From Pseudopedobacter beijingensis (GTDB taxonomy: Bacteria > Bacteroidota > Bacteroidia > Sphingobacteriales > Sphingobacteriaceae): 64,000 nucleotides of DNA. The stretch covers positions 1 to 64,000 of the forward strand of contig NZ_JBHUDG010000013.1 of the NCBI RefSeq assembly GCF_042678145.1, given 5' to 3'. The notes beneath the pieces are model-generated. The model was given only the letters and a program-made list of their open reading frames with translations, did not search any database and was not told where the DNA came from. The translations under genes and the position numbers were made by a program. Below, piece after piece: positions 33,343-43,921 of the stretch; the first letter of the stretch is position 1, and every line of letters starts with the position of its first letter.

Positions 33343-35034
33343 TTACCACTCGGGATTTTGAATTAAAATGCCCTGACTCTTAAATACTTCATTTCTTGGT
33401 ATAGGATACAAGTACATATGATCTTCAAATTTTTTCTGATATATAATCGGCAGTGTTACCACATTGTAGGTGAAACTTCCGTCGAGTTTTTTTACCACAT
33501 CCATCCCTTTCATTGGTTGTGTTAATATTTCTTTAGCTTGTTTCCAACGGATGAGGTCGTACCAACGGTGATCTTCAAACGCAAGTTCTACTGCCCGTTC
33601 ATGCCTGATAACTTCCCCCATCTGTTCTTTGGTGAGATTACTCGGAATATCAGGCATATTTGCCCTGCCACGAATCTCATTGATATAATCTCTTATCCTA
33701 CTGTCAGCCTGCGGGCTGTTATGGTATTCGTTACTGGCTTCTGCATAGTTCAAAAGTATTTCTGCGTACCTGAAAAATACATAGTTAAGCAATGCCCTTT
33801 GCGTCGTGTTCCTTACATACACTTCTGGCCACATTTTCCGGCAGTAATATCTGGTTGCAGAATAGATAATGTTATTTGGTCTGAAATCAGCTCCGTAAGT
33901 TACTGTTCCGTTTGTAGCGGTTTGCGACCACATGCCCATTTTTCTACCCTGCCAATCAGCATCATTGTATAATATATTGGCTTTTAACCTCGGATCTCTT
34001 CCTTCATACGGATTCTGAGGATCATAACCAGACGCCGGGTCGGTAATAGGTAATCCGGTTGCCTGCATTTCATACATATCCACATGGTTCTGTGTTGGGT
34101 TCATCGAACCCTGCGCACCTCCGGAACCCGGCGACATCACAAAGTCAAGCAGAAAACCATCTATAACTCTGGGAGGTCTTATTTTAATCATAATATATTC
34201 CGGAGACTGAGATACATTAAGTATATCGGCATAAGTTCCCTGTAGACTATAAGGGTTTTCAGGCATTTTTATCACCGAATCTGCAGCGTCTACAGCCAAT
34301 TTCCACTTGGCAAGGTCATGCTCAGGATTATTTAGTGTACTGGCTGCATAAAGCAGCATTCTGGAACGCAATGAACGGGCTGCGCCTTTTGTTGCTCTGC
34401 CATAATTTGAAGCATTATGGCTCACCGGCAACAGGTTATCTGCCTGAGCAAGATCTGCAAGAATAAAATCTACACATTCCTGATAGGTGTTTCTTGGAAT
34501 ATCTACATCGTCAAAAATTGTTGCTGGTTTATCTGCTATCGGTACTCCTCCAAATCTTTTAATCAGTTCGAAATAAAGGAATGCCCTGATAAAGTACATT
34601 TCTCCCTTTATCCTGTCTACAGGCTGGTTAGTCCAGGGTACATCATTTATTCTCGCCAGCATAACATTGGTAATCCTGATACCTGCATAAGCCCGTTCCC
34701 ATACATCTCCAATATCATTAAGAGACGCACCTCCTCTTTCATAATGATCATGGAATAATCCCTGATTTAAGGTTCTTACAGATACATCTGTGTTGCCCGA
34801 AACGGCTTCGTCAGATGCTTGTGAGGTAGTACCCCGATGTGCATTAAAACGGGCATATTCATCTATTAAATGATTGTAGGCGTTATCAGCATAATTCATC
34901 GCCAGATTAGGGTCGCTAAAGATTTTTTCTTCGGAAAGATCTGCTCCGGGTGTTCTGTCGAGGAAATCTTTTTTACAGGAAGCAATCGCTGCAAAAACCA
35001 CTAAAAAGGATATATAATAAGTTACTTTTTTCAT
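33343..35034 (-). CDS. SusD/RagB-like glycan-binding lipoprotein (pair 1)
   Basis: A 563-aa lipoprotein (signal with AAIASCKKDFLDRTPG). It has the standard SusD fold: IKGEMYFIRAFLYFELIKRFGGVP in the N-terminal region, and FFRYAEILLNYAEASNEYHNS and VIRHERAVELAFEDHRWYDLIRWKQA in the C-terminal domain. It is partner of the SusC gene 7 bases upstream in transcript order. Together with the STN-containing SusC and FecR it forms the signalling pair of the locus. Confidence 0.95.
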   Translation of the reverse strand: MKKVTYYISFLVVFAAIASCKKDFLDRTPGADLSEEKIFSDPNLAMNYADNAYNHLIDEYARFNAHRGTTSQASDEAVSGNTDVSVRTLNQGLFHDHYERGGASLNDIGDVWERAYAGIRITNVMLARINDVPWTNQPVDRIKGEMYFIRAFLYFELIKRFGGVPIADKPATIFDDVDIPRNTYQECVDFILADLAQADNLLPVSHNASNYGRATKGAARSLRSRMLLYAASTLNNPEHDLAKWKLAVDAADSVIKMPENPYSLQGTYADILNVSQSPEYIMIKIRPPRVIDGFLLDFVMSPGSGGAQGSMNPTQNHVDMYEMQATGLPITDPASGYDPQNPYEGRDPRLKANILYNDADWQGRKMGMWSQTATNGTVTYGADFRPNNIIYSATRYYCRKMWPEVYVRNTTQRALLNYVFFRYAEILLNYAEASNEYHNSPQADSRIRDYINEIRGRANMPDIPSNLTKEQMGEVIRHERAVELAFEDHRWYDLIRWKQAKEILTQPMKGMDVVKKLDGSFTYNVVTLPIIYQKKFEDHMYLYPIPRNEVFKSQGILIQNPEW

Positions 35035-35041
35035 GTGAGTA

Positions 35042-38000
35042 TTACAATTGAAGGTTTACGCCCAGATTATAAATACGGGATGTAGGGTAAATAGACTGCT
35101 TAGAAAAATCTGTATTGGTTACGTTAATATTTTCCGGATCGAGATACATCTTAAACTTCGTCCATGTAATTAAATTCTGTCCGGTAAGAAATATTCTCAG
35201 AGAAGATATTTTCAATGGCTGTAGCATTCTCGCCGGCAAGCTCCATGATATTTCGGCATTTCTGAGTTTTACATAAGAAGCATCCTGCAAAATAAAATCG
35301 TTTAACTGATAACTGATATACGGGTTTCCTCTTGAATGCAGCGCGGGCCATGTTGCTGTCGCAGCAGTTTCCGGTGTCCAGCGGTTCAGCATAAACTCGT
35401 ACATTTGCTGTCCGTTATTCTGTTCTGTGAGTATCACATCAGAACTTACATTAGCTACACCCTGAAACATCAGCGAAAACGAAAAACCTTTATAGGCAAG
35501 CCTTGGCGTTATACTAAAAATATATTCCGGCGTACGGGAAAAACCTATAGGAGCTCTGTCATCACTGTTAATTCTTCCATCACCGTTATAATCCACATAT
35601 TTTAAATCTCCGGGAATAGGTGTCCCTAATTCATTGGGAATGTAATTATTTATATCTTCCTGAGATTGATAAAAACCATTGGTAATGTAACCAAAAAACT
35701 GACCTACTCTTTTTCCTTCCTGTTTTTGATAATCAGGACGACCAATTGGCTCATCCCTGCTTATTATCCGGTTACGGGCAAAAGAAAGCTGGGAGTTTAA
35801 TCCGTAACTTAGTTCTCCTGCCTGTTTGTTAAAATCGAGCTCAATTTCATATCCTTTGTTATATACTTCGCCTACATTTAACGAGGGATAAGGCTGACCT
35901 AAAATTTCCAGTCCCGATTGTCTGGGTGTAAGGATATCTTTTCTTGTTTCGTCAAACAGGTCTATATTTAAAGTGATAACATTATTGAAAAATTTACTTT
36001 CTATACCTACGTTTCTTTTAGTTCCTGTTTCCCAGGTAATTTGTGGATTACCTATAGAATTTTCCGGCAGATGTACTACCGGGTAAGTTGTTACGCTGTT
36101 AGGGTCTCCAAATCTCACTGCATTGCCCGGAATAGAATACGCAGGCGAACCTACCAGATTAACAGAGGTAACTCTCGAATAATTGGTAAGGTATAAAAAC
36201 CTTCTTCCTATATCGTCATTCCCTACTATACCATAACTCCCACGTAATTTAAGGTGATCAATCCATTTGCTCTCTTTAAGAAAATCTTCATTACTAATAG
36301 TCCATCCGGCAGATATGGCAGGGAAGAAACCATATTTTAGACCTGCCGGAAAGTTTTCTGAACCATTATAGGCAGCATTAAACTCGGCAAAATATTTTTC
36401 GGCATAATTATACGTCAGACGATTAACTACACCCTGCGATGCTTTTGGAGGAGCTGTAGTTGCAGATGAGCCCTGTACATTAATCAACTGACGGGTAAAC
36501 AACACTAATCCTGATAAATTATGGTGTCCGAAACTCCGGTCATAATTAAATCCGGTTTGCAGATTAGAATGTATAGTTCCACCAAAATTATTGATAAGTC
36601 CGCTTAAAGGCTCATCCCTGGGACGATCTCCTGTTAAAGTAATTTCCTTAGAATCGCGGTCTATAACATAAGCTGCCCAACTTGCATTACGTCTGGTTGT
36701 ACTTTCAAAATAAGAATCATAAGCATAGGTGGTCTTAAAAGACAGACCTTTAGTAATTGCATCTAATTTATAATTGAGTACAAAAGTACTTTGTACACTG
36801 TTATTATCGTCATTACGCGTTCCCCAACGAGTTAATACTCCCAAAGGATTCCAGATGTTTGTGCCTACACTTGGATTTTGTGCCAAACGACCATCTGGCA
36901 ACATAACCGGATAAGCAAATGCAGGTACTTGTAAGATTCTGGAAATCATTGCTTCTACATTGTCATAAGAGAATGAATTACCCTGCAAACCAGAAGGCTG
37001 ATAACGTTTTTGCAACCTTCCGCCCAGTTTTACACCCACATCAAGATTCTTGCTGAGCTTGATATCAATATTAGACCTGAAATTATAACGATTATAGTCT
37101 GGCGTGGATTTGATCTGATAAGGAGAATCGAACTTTTTAAAAATACCATCTTCAAATAAATACCCTACCGATGCAAAGTATTTAATCACTTTTGTTCCTC
37201 CGCTTACGTTTACGTTGTGCTGTGTTTGCGGATAAAATTTACGTGTTACGTAATTGAACCAGTTGATATTGGGATAACCTATAGGATCTGAGCCGTCTTT
37301 AAATTTTTGCAAAGCAGTTTCGCTCCATGTGGGACTAAGACCATCATTTCTATTGGCTTCATTTATAAGATAAGCATTGGAATAAGCGTCCAGCGATTTG
37401 GGTATTCCAGTATAAGTCTGCAGGCTTATATTTCCACTATAACTTACTCTGGGCTTATCTTCTTTACCAGATTTTGTAGTTACCACAATAACTCCATTTG
37501 CTCCCCTTATACCAAATATGGCTGTAGAAGAAGCATCTTTAAGGACAGAAATAGACTCAATTTCGTTAGGATCTATATCCCCAAAATCTGGCCTTTCCAC
37601 ACCATCAACAATAACAATGGCACTTGAATTATTATATGTGGCAACACCCCTTATATTGATTTGCGCACTATTGGATCCGGGCTGGCCACTTCGCTGTACT
37701 GCTCCTAACCCCGGAGTACGGCCAATAAGACTGTTGGTTACATTAGAAGTTGGCGATTTAAGTATTTCTTTACCGCTTATTGTGGTTATAGCACCGGTTA
37801 ACGTAGCTTTTCTCTGCGTACCATAACCTACGACAATTACTTCCTGTAAGTTTTGTGCATCTTCTACCAGAGTAATATTTATTATGGTTTCTGTACCAAC
37901 AGACTTTTCCTGACTTACAAAACCTAAATAAGAAAAAGTAAGAACGGTCTTTCTATCAGGAATCCTGATGGTATACTTACCATCAACGTCTGTTAAAGTA

Positions 38001-38500
38001 CCAGATTGTAAACCTTTTATCCTAACCGTTACACCCGGCAAAAGTTCTCCGGTAGACGATTTAACAACTCCAGTTATGGTAACTTGTTGCTGTTTTATTT
38101 GCTGAGAGATGTCTTCATACCTTACTACATTAGCATCTTCTCTGTATTTCTTTAAAATTATTCTGTCGTTGATGATCTCGTAGGATATATCATGTTGCAG
38201 CAATAAATCATCTAAAATAGCTTTGAGCTTTATTCCTTGAGCCGTAATAGATACCTTATCGCTGGTACTAACAAAATCCTTACTGTATACGAATTTCACG
38301 TCTGCTGACATTTCCAGCTTCTTAAGTGCTTCATCTAAATAAACGTTCTTTAACGATAGGTTAATGGTCCTATCTAAAACGCCCTGAGCACTAACATTTG
38401 AAGCTAAAGAAACACCCGTAAATATTGCAAACAACATCATTTGCATAAACGTTATCCTCATAATTTTTACAAAATCAGGGTATTGTAAACTACATTTCAT
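35042..38500 (-). CDS. SusC/RagA TonB-dependent transducer with STN domain (pair 1)
   Basis: A 1152-aa outer-membrane transporter. After the signal peptide (GVSLASNVSAQG) comes an STN domain (NLSLKNVYLDEALKKLEMSA, about 55 residues) that in this class contacts the FecR antisigma factor. A carboxypeptidase-regulatory-like domain (ITGVVKSSTGELLPGVTVRI), the plug (VVGYGTQRKATLTGAI; GVERPDFGDIDPNEIESISV) and the barrel follow. It should import oligosaccharide and signal its presence to the sigma factor. I use the ATG at 38500; the upstream in-frame start at 38539 is a TTG. Confidence 0.95.
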   Translation of the reverse strand: MKCSLQYPDFVKIMRITFMQMMLFAIFTGVSLASNVSAQGVLDRTINLSLKNVYLDEALKKLEMSADVKFVYSKDFVSTSDKVSITAQGIKLKAILDDLLLQHDISYEIINDRIILKKYREDANVVRYEDISQQIKQQQVTITGVVKSSTGELLPGVTVRIKGLQSGTLTDVDGKYTIRIPDRKTVLTFSYLGFVSQEKSVGTETIINITLVEDAQNLQEVIVVGYGTQRKATLTGAITTISGKEILKSPTSNVTNSLIGRTPGLGAVQRSGQPGSNSAQINIRGVATYNNSSAIVIVDGVERPDFGDIDPNEIESISVLKDASSTAIFGIRGANGVIVVTTKSGKEDKPRVSYSGNISLQTYTGIPKSLDAYSNAYLINEANRNDGLSPTWSETALQKFKDGSDPIGYPNINWFNYVTRKFYPQTQHNVNVSGGTKVIKYFASVGYLFEDGIFKKFDSPYQIKSTPDYNRYNFRSNIDIKLSKNLDVGVKLGGRLQKRYQPSGLQGNSFSYDNVEAMISRILQVPAFAYPVMLPDGRLAQNPSVGTNIWNPLGVLTRWGTRNDDNNSVQSTFVLNYKLDAITKGLSFKTTYAYDSYFESTTRRNASWAAYVIDRDSKEITLTGDRPRDEPLSGLINNFGGTIHSNLQTGFNYDRSFGHHNLSGLVLFTRQLINVQGSSATTAPPKASQGVVNRLTYNYAEKYFAEFNAAYNGSENFPAGLKYGFFPAISAGWTISNEDFLKESKWIDHLKLRGSYGIVGNDDIGRRFLYLTNYSRVTSVNLVGSPAYSIPGNAVRFGDPNSVTTYPVVHLPENSIGNPQITWETGTKRNVGIESKFFNNVITLNIDLFDETRKDILTPRQSGLEILGQPYPSLNVGEVYNKGYEIELDFNKQAGELSYGLNSQLSFARNRIISRDEPIGRPDYQKQEGKRVGQFFGYITNGFYQSQEDINNYIPNELGTPIPGDLKYVDYNGDGRINSDDRAPIGFSRTPEYIFSITPRLAYKGFSFSLMFQGVANVSSDVILTEQNNGQQMYEFMLNRWTPETAATATWPALHSRGNPYISYQLNDFILQDASYVKLRNAEISWSLPARMLQPLKISSLRIFLTGQNLITWTKFKMYLDPENINVTNTDFSKQSIYPTSRIYNLGVNLQL

Positions 38501-38700
38501 TATATTTGAATTGTTTCTTTTGGTTAAAAATTGAGACAAAAAAAGACCTGTACCTTAAAATTACAAGGTATTATCAACAAGGTTTTAGTAAGACTAAGGG
38601 AGCCTCTACTCACCCTTAGTCTTCTTTTTAATTAAATTCTAAGTTTTATTTATCTAGTATTTCATATCATTTCATTACAGGTTTATCATTTGGTTATATC

Positions 38701-39711
38701 TTAATTACATCCTTTGCCGGTGATTACAATCTGTCCGTCTTTAATTTCATAAGAAGCATCCACAGATTTACATATCATCTCTAAGATGGATGGTAGGTTC
38801 TGATCGGAGAAATCTGCTTTAAGTACACAATCTCCAACTGTTTTGTTTATAGCTATATCTACATTAAAATTAGATTCGAGTACCTCAACTACATCTTTGA
38901 TAGCGTTGTTATCGAATGAAAGCTTAGATTTTTTCCAGATTTGCACTTCTGACTTCTCTGGTATACCTGCTTTTTTCAACGATTGTTCTGTAACAGAAAA
39001 AACCGCTTTTTGTTTAGGCATTAACAAAACCTGCTGATCTTCCTTTTCCGAAACATTTACAGCAACCTTACCCGTTACCACAGACACCTCTGTGTCTTTA
39101 CCTGCCTCTGCATTAATCAAAAAGCTTGTACCCAATACTTTTGTTGTTAGCCCGCCGCCGTATATGTAAAATGGACGTTCCGGATTTTTTGCAACTTCAA
39201 AAAACACCTTCCCTGTCATTTTAACTTCTCGCTTATCTATCGCAAACCTTTCCGGAATTTCAACCTTTGCTCCCGGGCTTAACCATATCACCGTTCCATC
39301 TTCCAGCTCTCGTTGATACAGCCTATTCCCCTGATTTTCCAACACCAAAAACTTCACCTCTTTAATCTGCGATACATTACTACCTGCTATTGTATTTTTT
39401 GTATGATCCTGATAAAACATGAAACCCAGAACAAGTAAAACAATAGCAGCTGCACTGCTTATCCAATAATAAAGAGGTTTAACCCTACGCTTATCTGACA
39501 TCGTCTCGTTATTATCTATCCTTAGATTTATACGATTCAGCATCAGATTTCGAAGCCTATGTTTTTCTTCACTCGTCAGTTTTTCTAAAACATCTTGCTC
39601 CTTATCAAAAGAATTGTACCAAACAATTACAGTAGCCTTCTCTTCTAAGGTACATTCACCATTCAGATATTTCTTTATCAATTCCGCAGTAATTCTATTA
39701 TTTACGGGCAT
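38701..39711 (-). CDS. FecR-family antisigma factor
   Basis: A 336-aa inner-membrane protein. A cytosolic N-terminal antisigma region (~1-80: ELIKKYLNGECTLEEKATVIVWYNSFD) and one membrane helix (~83-101) precede a periplasmic FecR domain (~125-220: LEDGTVIWLSPGAKVEIPERF...GKVFFEVAKNPERPFYI...TKVLGTSFLI). A C-terminal DUF4974-type domain (~260-334) contacts the STN domain of SusC. It controls the ECF sigma factor at 41509-42093. Unusually, a 1.8-kb interval with an opposite-strand gene separates it from that sigma gene. Confidence 0.95.
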   Translation of the reverse strand: MPVNNRITAELIKKYLNGECTLEEKATVIVWYNSFDKEQDVLEKLTSEEKHRLRNLMLNRINLRIDNNETMSDKRRVKPLYYWISSAAAIVLLVLGFMFYQDHTKNTIAGSNVSQIKEVKFLVLENQGNRLYQRELEDGTVIWLSPGAKVEIPERFAIDKREVKMTGKVFFEVAKNPERPFYIYGGGLTTKVLGTSFLINAEAGKDTEVSVVTGKVAVNVSEKEDQQVLLMPKQKAVFSVTEQSLKKAGIPEKSEVQIWKKSKLSFDNNAIKDVVEVLESNFNVDIAINKTVGDCVLKADFSDQNLPSILEMICKSVDASYEIKDGQIVITGKGCN

Positions 39712-40212
39712 CTATCAATATATTATTTAGGTTTTATATAGATATGTCAGATAAGTGAAGCCTTACACCTACTCTAACATTAAAAAATTTTATTTTTTTT
39801 ATTAAGAGTCCGTTTATATATTAAATACTGTTTTTTACTCCCGTTTTATATAACAACTTTAATAACCTCGTTTTTTATTCTTCCTCAGAAGCTTTAGATC
39901 AGTACAAGTATTAAAAACACCCGCTATTAACTAACATATAGTCTACACCCCCCATCCCGGCCACTATTATCTTGCCTACTGATTACCCATTCCCCTTAAC
40001 CTTACCTCTATTATCATCAATACTTTAACTGTACTATTATGAATTTAATTTTTCTCCATTATTTCTCTAAGTTGAGTCCATGTTTTTAATCAAAAACATG
40101 GACTTTATATGGTATTATATTAGATAAACATCTGTTACTAAGACAAGTAAATAGAGTTAATTACAGGATAATTTGGTATATTAGTTATTGTTAACCAATT
40201 ATACACTAAACT
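39712..40212. other. Intergenic region with a perfect hairpin
   Basis: 501 bases without a gene, holding the promoter area of fecR and of the opposite-strand gene at 40213. The perfect hairpin at 40075-40104 is its only clear structure. Confidence 0.55.
40075..40104. terminator. Perfect 13-bp hairpin between fecR and the inserted gene
   Basis: AGTCCATGTTTTT (40075-40087), loop AATC, AAAAACATGGACT (40092-40104). It could be an ancestral terminator of the sigma gene transcript, or the border of inserted DNA. Confidence 0.4.
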
Positions 40213-41199
40213 ATGGCAGTAATAGACAGCAGAGGGAGACTTCATGGGAAAATAGGAAATGTAGTTTACCGTACCGTAGGTGACATGAAAATAGTACAGG
40301 CCAGGCCAGCGAGAGTACGACAGACGCTTTCGACCAAAGAAAGTGCATTGGAATTTGGCCTGATAAGTAATTGTGGACGTATTCTGAGAAACCTGTATTC
40401 CTCTTTTTCATCTTACAGTGATGGCAGGTTACTTAACCGTATGAATGTAAGTCTGCTGAAAAGCCTGAAGGATACCGAAAAAAAACGTGGTGAACGAGAC
40501 CTGCATGACGGTAACCCTAAACATTTGCAGGGGTTGCAGTTCAACATAAATTCACCACTGACAGAGGTACTTGCTGTTCGGCCGCAATGTTCCCTTACAG
40601 ATGGAGGGATGAGGGTGCAGGTACCTTCTTTTAATGTATCTGAAGACCTGCAACTACCAAAACATACAAAGAACGCTGTCCTTCGCCTGATGGTGGCTGC
40701 CATCAGTTTCAGAGAAGGCTACTATGAATACCTGGACTATATGGATATCCCCTTGCAGTATGGAAAGGTTATACCGGAGCAGGAATGGCTTTCTGAAATT
40801 GTACTCCCAAAAGGTTGCATCGTTTTAGTAAGTGCCTCTATCCATTGCTTTGGAATAAAAGGTATTGACGGAGAACCTTTAAGTCTGAATGGTAAGGAGT
40901 TCTGCCCAGCGGAGATTATCGGGGCCTACAATATAAAGGAGGACGAGGCCGGAGCTACGGGCGAGATGGAGGACGATATAACCGATGAACCCCTTCAGAA
41001 AAAAACATTTTATACACGCCACCGCCTGATTAATTACCGTGGGGAAGAAATACTGAAAGAGATTGCCCGCAAACGAAAACGTGACAAAAAGTACCAGGCA
41101 CAACTTGCCCGCAAAAAAACAGAAAAAACGGGAGGAGAATTCAGTACTGACGGGATGACAATACCTATAGCGGAAAAAGTATTTTACAAGAGGGAATAA
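40213..41199 (+). CDS. Uncharacterised Bacteroidota protein (DUF6266-like N-terminus) inserted between fecI and fecR
   Basis: A 328-aa protein without signal or membrane helix. The N-terminal GKIGNVVYRTVGDMKIVQARP followed by SALEFGLISNCGRILRN recalls the start of DUF6266-type proteins (short beta hairpin, then RxxP and helix). The middle (~100-230) is beta-rich with a two-domain look, and the C-terminus (~275-315) is strongly basic (ARKRKRDKKYQAQLARKK), compatible with nucleic-acid contact. GC content looks higher than in its neighbours and it is the only plus-strand gene between 15.8 and 48 kb. Both suggest acquisition. Function is unknown. Confidence 0.85.
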   Translation: MAVIDSRGRLHGKIGNVVYRTVGDMKIVQARPARVRQTLSTKESALEFGLISNCGRILRNLYSSFSSYSDGRLLNRMNVSLLKSLKDTEKKRGERDLHDGNPKHLQGLQFNINSPLTEVLAVRPQCSLTDGGMRVQVPSFNVSEDLQLPKHTKNAVLRLMVAAISFREGYYEYLDYMDIPLQYGKVIPEQEWLSEIVLPKGCIVLVSASIHCFGIKGIDGEPLSLNGKEFCPAEIIGAYNIKEDEAGATGEMEDDITDEPLQKKTFYTRHRLINYRGEEILKEIARKRKRDKKYQAQLARKKTEKTGGEFSTDGMTIPIAEKVFYKRE

Positions 41200-41508
41200 G
41201 ACTAAATGCTTAACATCCTTCATCTCTTTCAGATCATTGATTGACGAGGTACAATTCGGGACAACTAAGAATTATATTTTAAAACCACTCTATTTGGTGT
41301 TTTTATAGATTTATGGCTCTTGCTCTAACGGATTTAAAAGGTAAAGAATGCCTCATCATATTGAGCTACTTTTGTGGATGACTCTTTTTGTTAAAAAAGA
41401 ATCAAATATAAGCACACTGTGTCAGAACGAGCATATTTTCACAAAGAATAAAAATACAGGCAGTTTAATGGAGTGGTCTCTTCATTTTCAAAATATATCG
41501 GGAACAAG
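41200..41508. other. Intergenic region, nothing recognised
   Basis: 309 bases between two convergent genes. I see no gene, strong hairpin or repeat. Confidence 0.5.
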
Positions 41509-42093
41509 CTATTTATTGTTCAAATAAATAAAAAGTGCAGCGGTAATATATTCTTTTAGGTTTATTCTTAAAATTTTCAATGCTTTTGTTAAATGGTTCT
41601 CTACCGTTTTGGTAGATATACCTAATTTCTCTGCAATTTCTTTAGTGTTGAGATTCTCTTGTCGGCTTAGCCTAAACACATACTGGCATTTATCTGGTAA
41701 TTGACTAATTTCATCTTCTATAACCTTATTTAATTCATTAAGATAAATCTGATTTAAAGTATAATCGTTGTATTGTTCTTCTGGCGGCAGGCTTAATCTA
41801 TAATTACTCCGGGTAATTTCTTTTTGCAGGTAATTTAAGACCAAATAGCGTACGGAGGTAAAAATATAAGCTTCAAAGGAGGTATGTATTTTAATTACCG
41901 ATCTTTTTTCCCAAAGAGAAACAAAAAAATCCTGTACAATTTCTTCTGCAATAACTCCGCTTTTTACCCTTTTATAAACCGATGAATAAAGTTTATCCCA
42001 ATACTTTAAATAGACAGTTTCAAATGCACTGCGGTCTCCTTTTTTTAGCTGTTCTAAAAGACCCTCTTCATCAATCTCACGAATTTTAGTCAT
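41509..42093 (-). CDS. ECF RNA polymerase sigma factor (FecI-like)
   Basis: A 194-aa extracytoplasmic-function sigma factor. Region 2 (~15-85) includes FETVYLKYWDKLYSSVYKRV and AEEIVQDFFVSLWEKR. Region 4 (~130-180) includes LPDKCQYVFRLSRQENLNTKEIAEKLGISTKTVENHLTKALKILR, a helix-turn-helix. It belongs to the Bacteroidota group paired with FecR and SusC signalling. It should activate the SusC/D operon when the STN signal releases FecR. The FecR gene lies 1.8 kb downstream, not adjacent as usual. Confidence 0.95.
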   Translation of the reverse strand: MTKIREIDEEGLLEQLKKGDRSAFETVYLKYWDKLYSSVYKRVKSGVIAEEIVQDFFVSLWEKRSVIKIHTSFEAYIFTSVRYLVLNYLQKEITRSNYRLSLPPEEQYNDYTLNQIYLNELNKVIEDEISQLPDKCQYVFRLSRQENLNTKEIAEKLGISTKTVENHLTKALKILRINLKEYITAALFIYLNNK

Positions 42094-42178
42094 TAACAGA
42101 GTTGGTAATTAAATTACAATTATTTTGAGGTTTATCAATTATTTCAAAGATAAAAATTAAAAGAAATCTACAAAATAA

Positions 42179-43753
42179 TCAATAACTTTCCGCTAACAAT
42201 AATGCATTATATGCATTTACAACCCCTCCCGAGATGCTTAAGCTGGAGAATGGAACTTTCTGCTCTTCGCCACCTACTTCTACTAGAACTTCTTTTTCAA
42301 AGGGAATAACACTTTTCAGTATAATATCTTTGACCTGCGGAGCGGTTAATTTGGGATAATACGACCTGATAAGTGCTGCTAGACCAGACACTACCGGCGC
42401 GGCCATACTGGTTCCGCTTTCTATCTGGTAAGCAGACCCTGGGACTGTACTATAAATGGATTCGCCCGGTGCAAAAACATCTACTATTGTTTGTCCGTAA
42501 TTAGAAAACGATGCTTTTAAAGTACTGTCGGCTTTGTAAGTAGATGCACCTACTTCTATCCAGGCACTTGCTAATTCACCGTTTAAGAATTTTTTACTGG
42601 GATAAGCTGTTTCTTTTTCTAAGTCTAAATTCTCATTACCCGCAGCATGTACTAATAATACGTCTTTAGAGAGTGCATATCTTACCGCCTCGTCTACCAC
42701 TTTTTTATCTGGTGAAAATGATTTCCCAAAACTCATGTTAATCACTTTAGCTCCCATATCCGTAGCATAGCGAATGGCATTTGCTACATCTTTATCTCGC
42801 TCATCTCCATTGGGCACACATCTTACGGGTATAATTTCTACCTGATCGGCTATTCCGTCTATTCCTTTTTTGTTATCCCTTACTGCTCCAATTATTCCGG
42901 CTACATGGGTTCCATGTAATGCATCTGGTCCTATAACGTTATTATTTCCATAATGCTTTTCATGGGGATTATTTTCATCATCTCCTAAAATTTTTCTGGT
43001 ATTGTATCCTGGGTTTAATCTGTATCCTATTTCTTCAAGGTAATAATCTATGGTTTTATTAAAGAGTTTATCATAAACTTGTTTCAAACTTTGAGTTTTT
43101 AGTTCTTCAGCTATTACGCTAATAAAATAATCCTCTCCATCGTTCTGACCTTTAAGTGCTTTAAAATCTCTTGATTTTGGATTATTCTTTCCTGTTACGG
43201 TTACCAATGAATCAACCAAATTCTTAACATGAGAAATACCGGCTAATTCTTTTATGGCTTCTTTTTGTTTTTCTTCAAGATTTGCTTTTAGTTTTTGATA
43301 TTCTCTGAAATCTTCTTTTGATTTAGTTACTCGCCTGGCCGAATCTGGTCCACTAAAAAACTGCTCATACTTTCTCACCAACCGGGTTAGTTCTATATTT
43401 TCCTGATCTATGTCTCCCAGAAAATTCCATCCGTTCAGATCATCTATATAACCATTATGGTCATCATCTATACCATTGGGCTGCTCTATAGGATTACGCC
43501 ATATAATTGCAGATAAATCTTCATGTTGAGTATCAATTCCACTATCTAAAACTGCAACTTTAATTTTTGTTGCTGTTTTTCCTTTTAATAATTCTTTATA
43601 TGCTTTGTCTGTACTTATACCAAAGACTCCGTCTTTATGCAAATCTAAATGCTGCCAGTTTAATGGTTGCGCATATGTGGCAGACATTACCACAAAACAG
43701 AGTAGAGCTAAAACAACACTAGCTTTTAGTAATTTATTTTGTATCTTAACCAT
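42179..43753 (-). CDS. Secreted S8 family serine peptidase (subtilase)
   Basis: A 524-aa protein with a signal peptide (CFVVMSATYAQ). The catalytic triad is visible: Asp in VAVLDSGIDTQHEDL, His in LHGTHVAGIIGA and Ser in SGTSMAAPVVSGLAAL. Between Asp and His is a ~170-residue helical insertion (~115-265, rich in Lys/Glu), as in several Bacteroidota cell-surface subtilases. No type IX sorting domain follows, so it is probably periplasmic. Its link to the polysaccharide locus is unclear; it begins upstream of the sigma gene on the same strand, 85 bases away. Confidence 0.93.
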   Translation of the reverse strand: MVKIQNKLLKASVVLALLCFVVMSATYAQPLNWQHLDLHKDGVFGISTDKAYKELLKGKTATKIKVAVLDSGIDTQHEDLSAIIWRNPIEQPNGIDDDHNGYIDDLNGWNFLGDIDQENIELTRLVRKYEQFFSGPDSARRVTKSKEDFREYQKLKANLEEKQKEAIKELAGISHVKNLVDSLVTVTGKNNPKSRDFKALKGQNDGEDYFISVIAEELKTQSLKQVYDKLFNKTIDYYLEEIGYRLNPGYNTRKILGDDENNPHEKHYGNNNVIGPDALHGTHVAGIIGAVRDNKKGIDGIADQVEIIPVRCVPNGDERDKDVANAIRYATDMGAKVINMSFGKSFSPDKKVVDEAVRYALSKDVLLVHAAGNENLDLEKETAYPSKKFLNGELASAWIEVGASTYKADSTLKASFSNYGQTIVDVFAPGESIYSTVPGSAYQIESGTSMAAPVVSGLAALIRSYYPKLTAPQVKDIILKSVIPFEKEVLVEVGGEEQKVPFSSLSISGGVVNAYNALLLAESY

Positions 43754-43921
43754 ATAAGATGGATATCCTTCCTTTTCCTCTTAACGTTATTTATCCTATA
43801 AAAGATTCCAAATATCTCATTTTACATGGGTTTCACGCTATCCTAATATTATTTTAACTATATTTTAACTTTTATTCTATCGAAAACAACTATGTTATCA
43901 ATAAAATCTATACAAAAAACA

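Noticed and set aside
28500..38539. Recent duplication of the whole SusC/SusD pair
   Set aside because: The two pairs differ strongly in length, domain content (STN in one only) and sequence, so they are old paralogues rather than a recent duplication.
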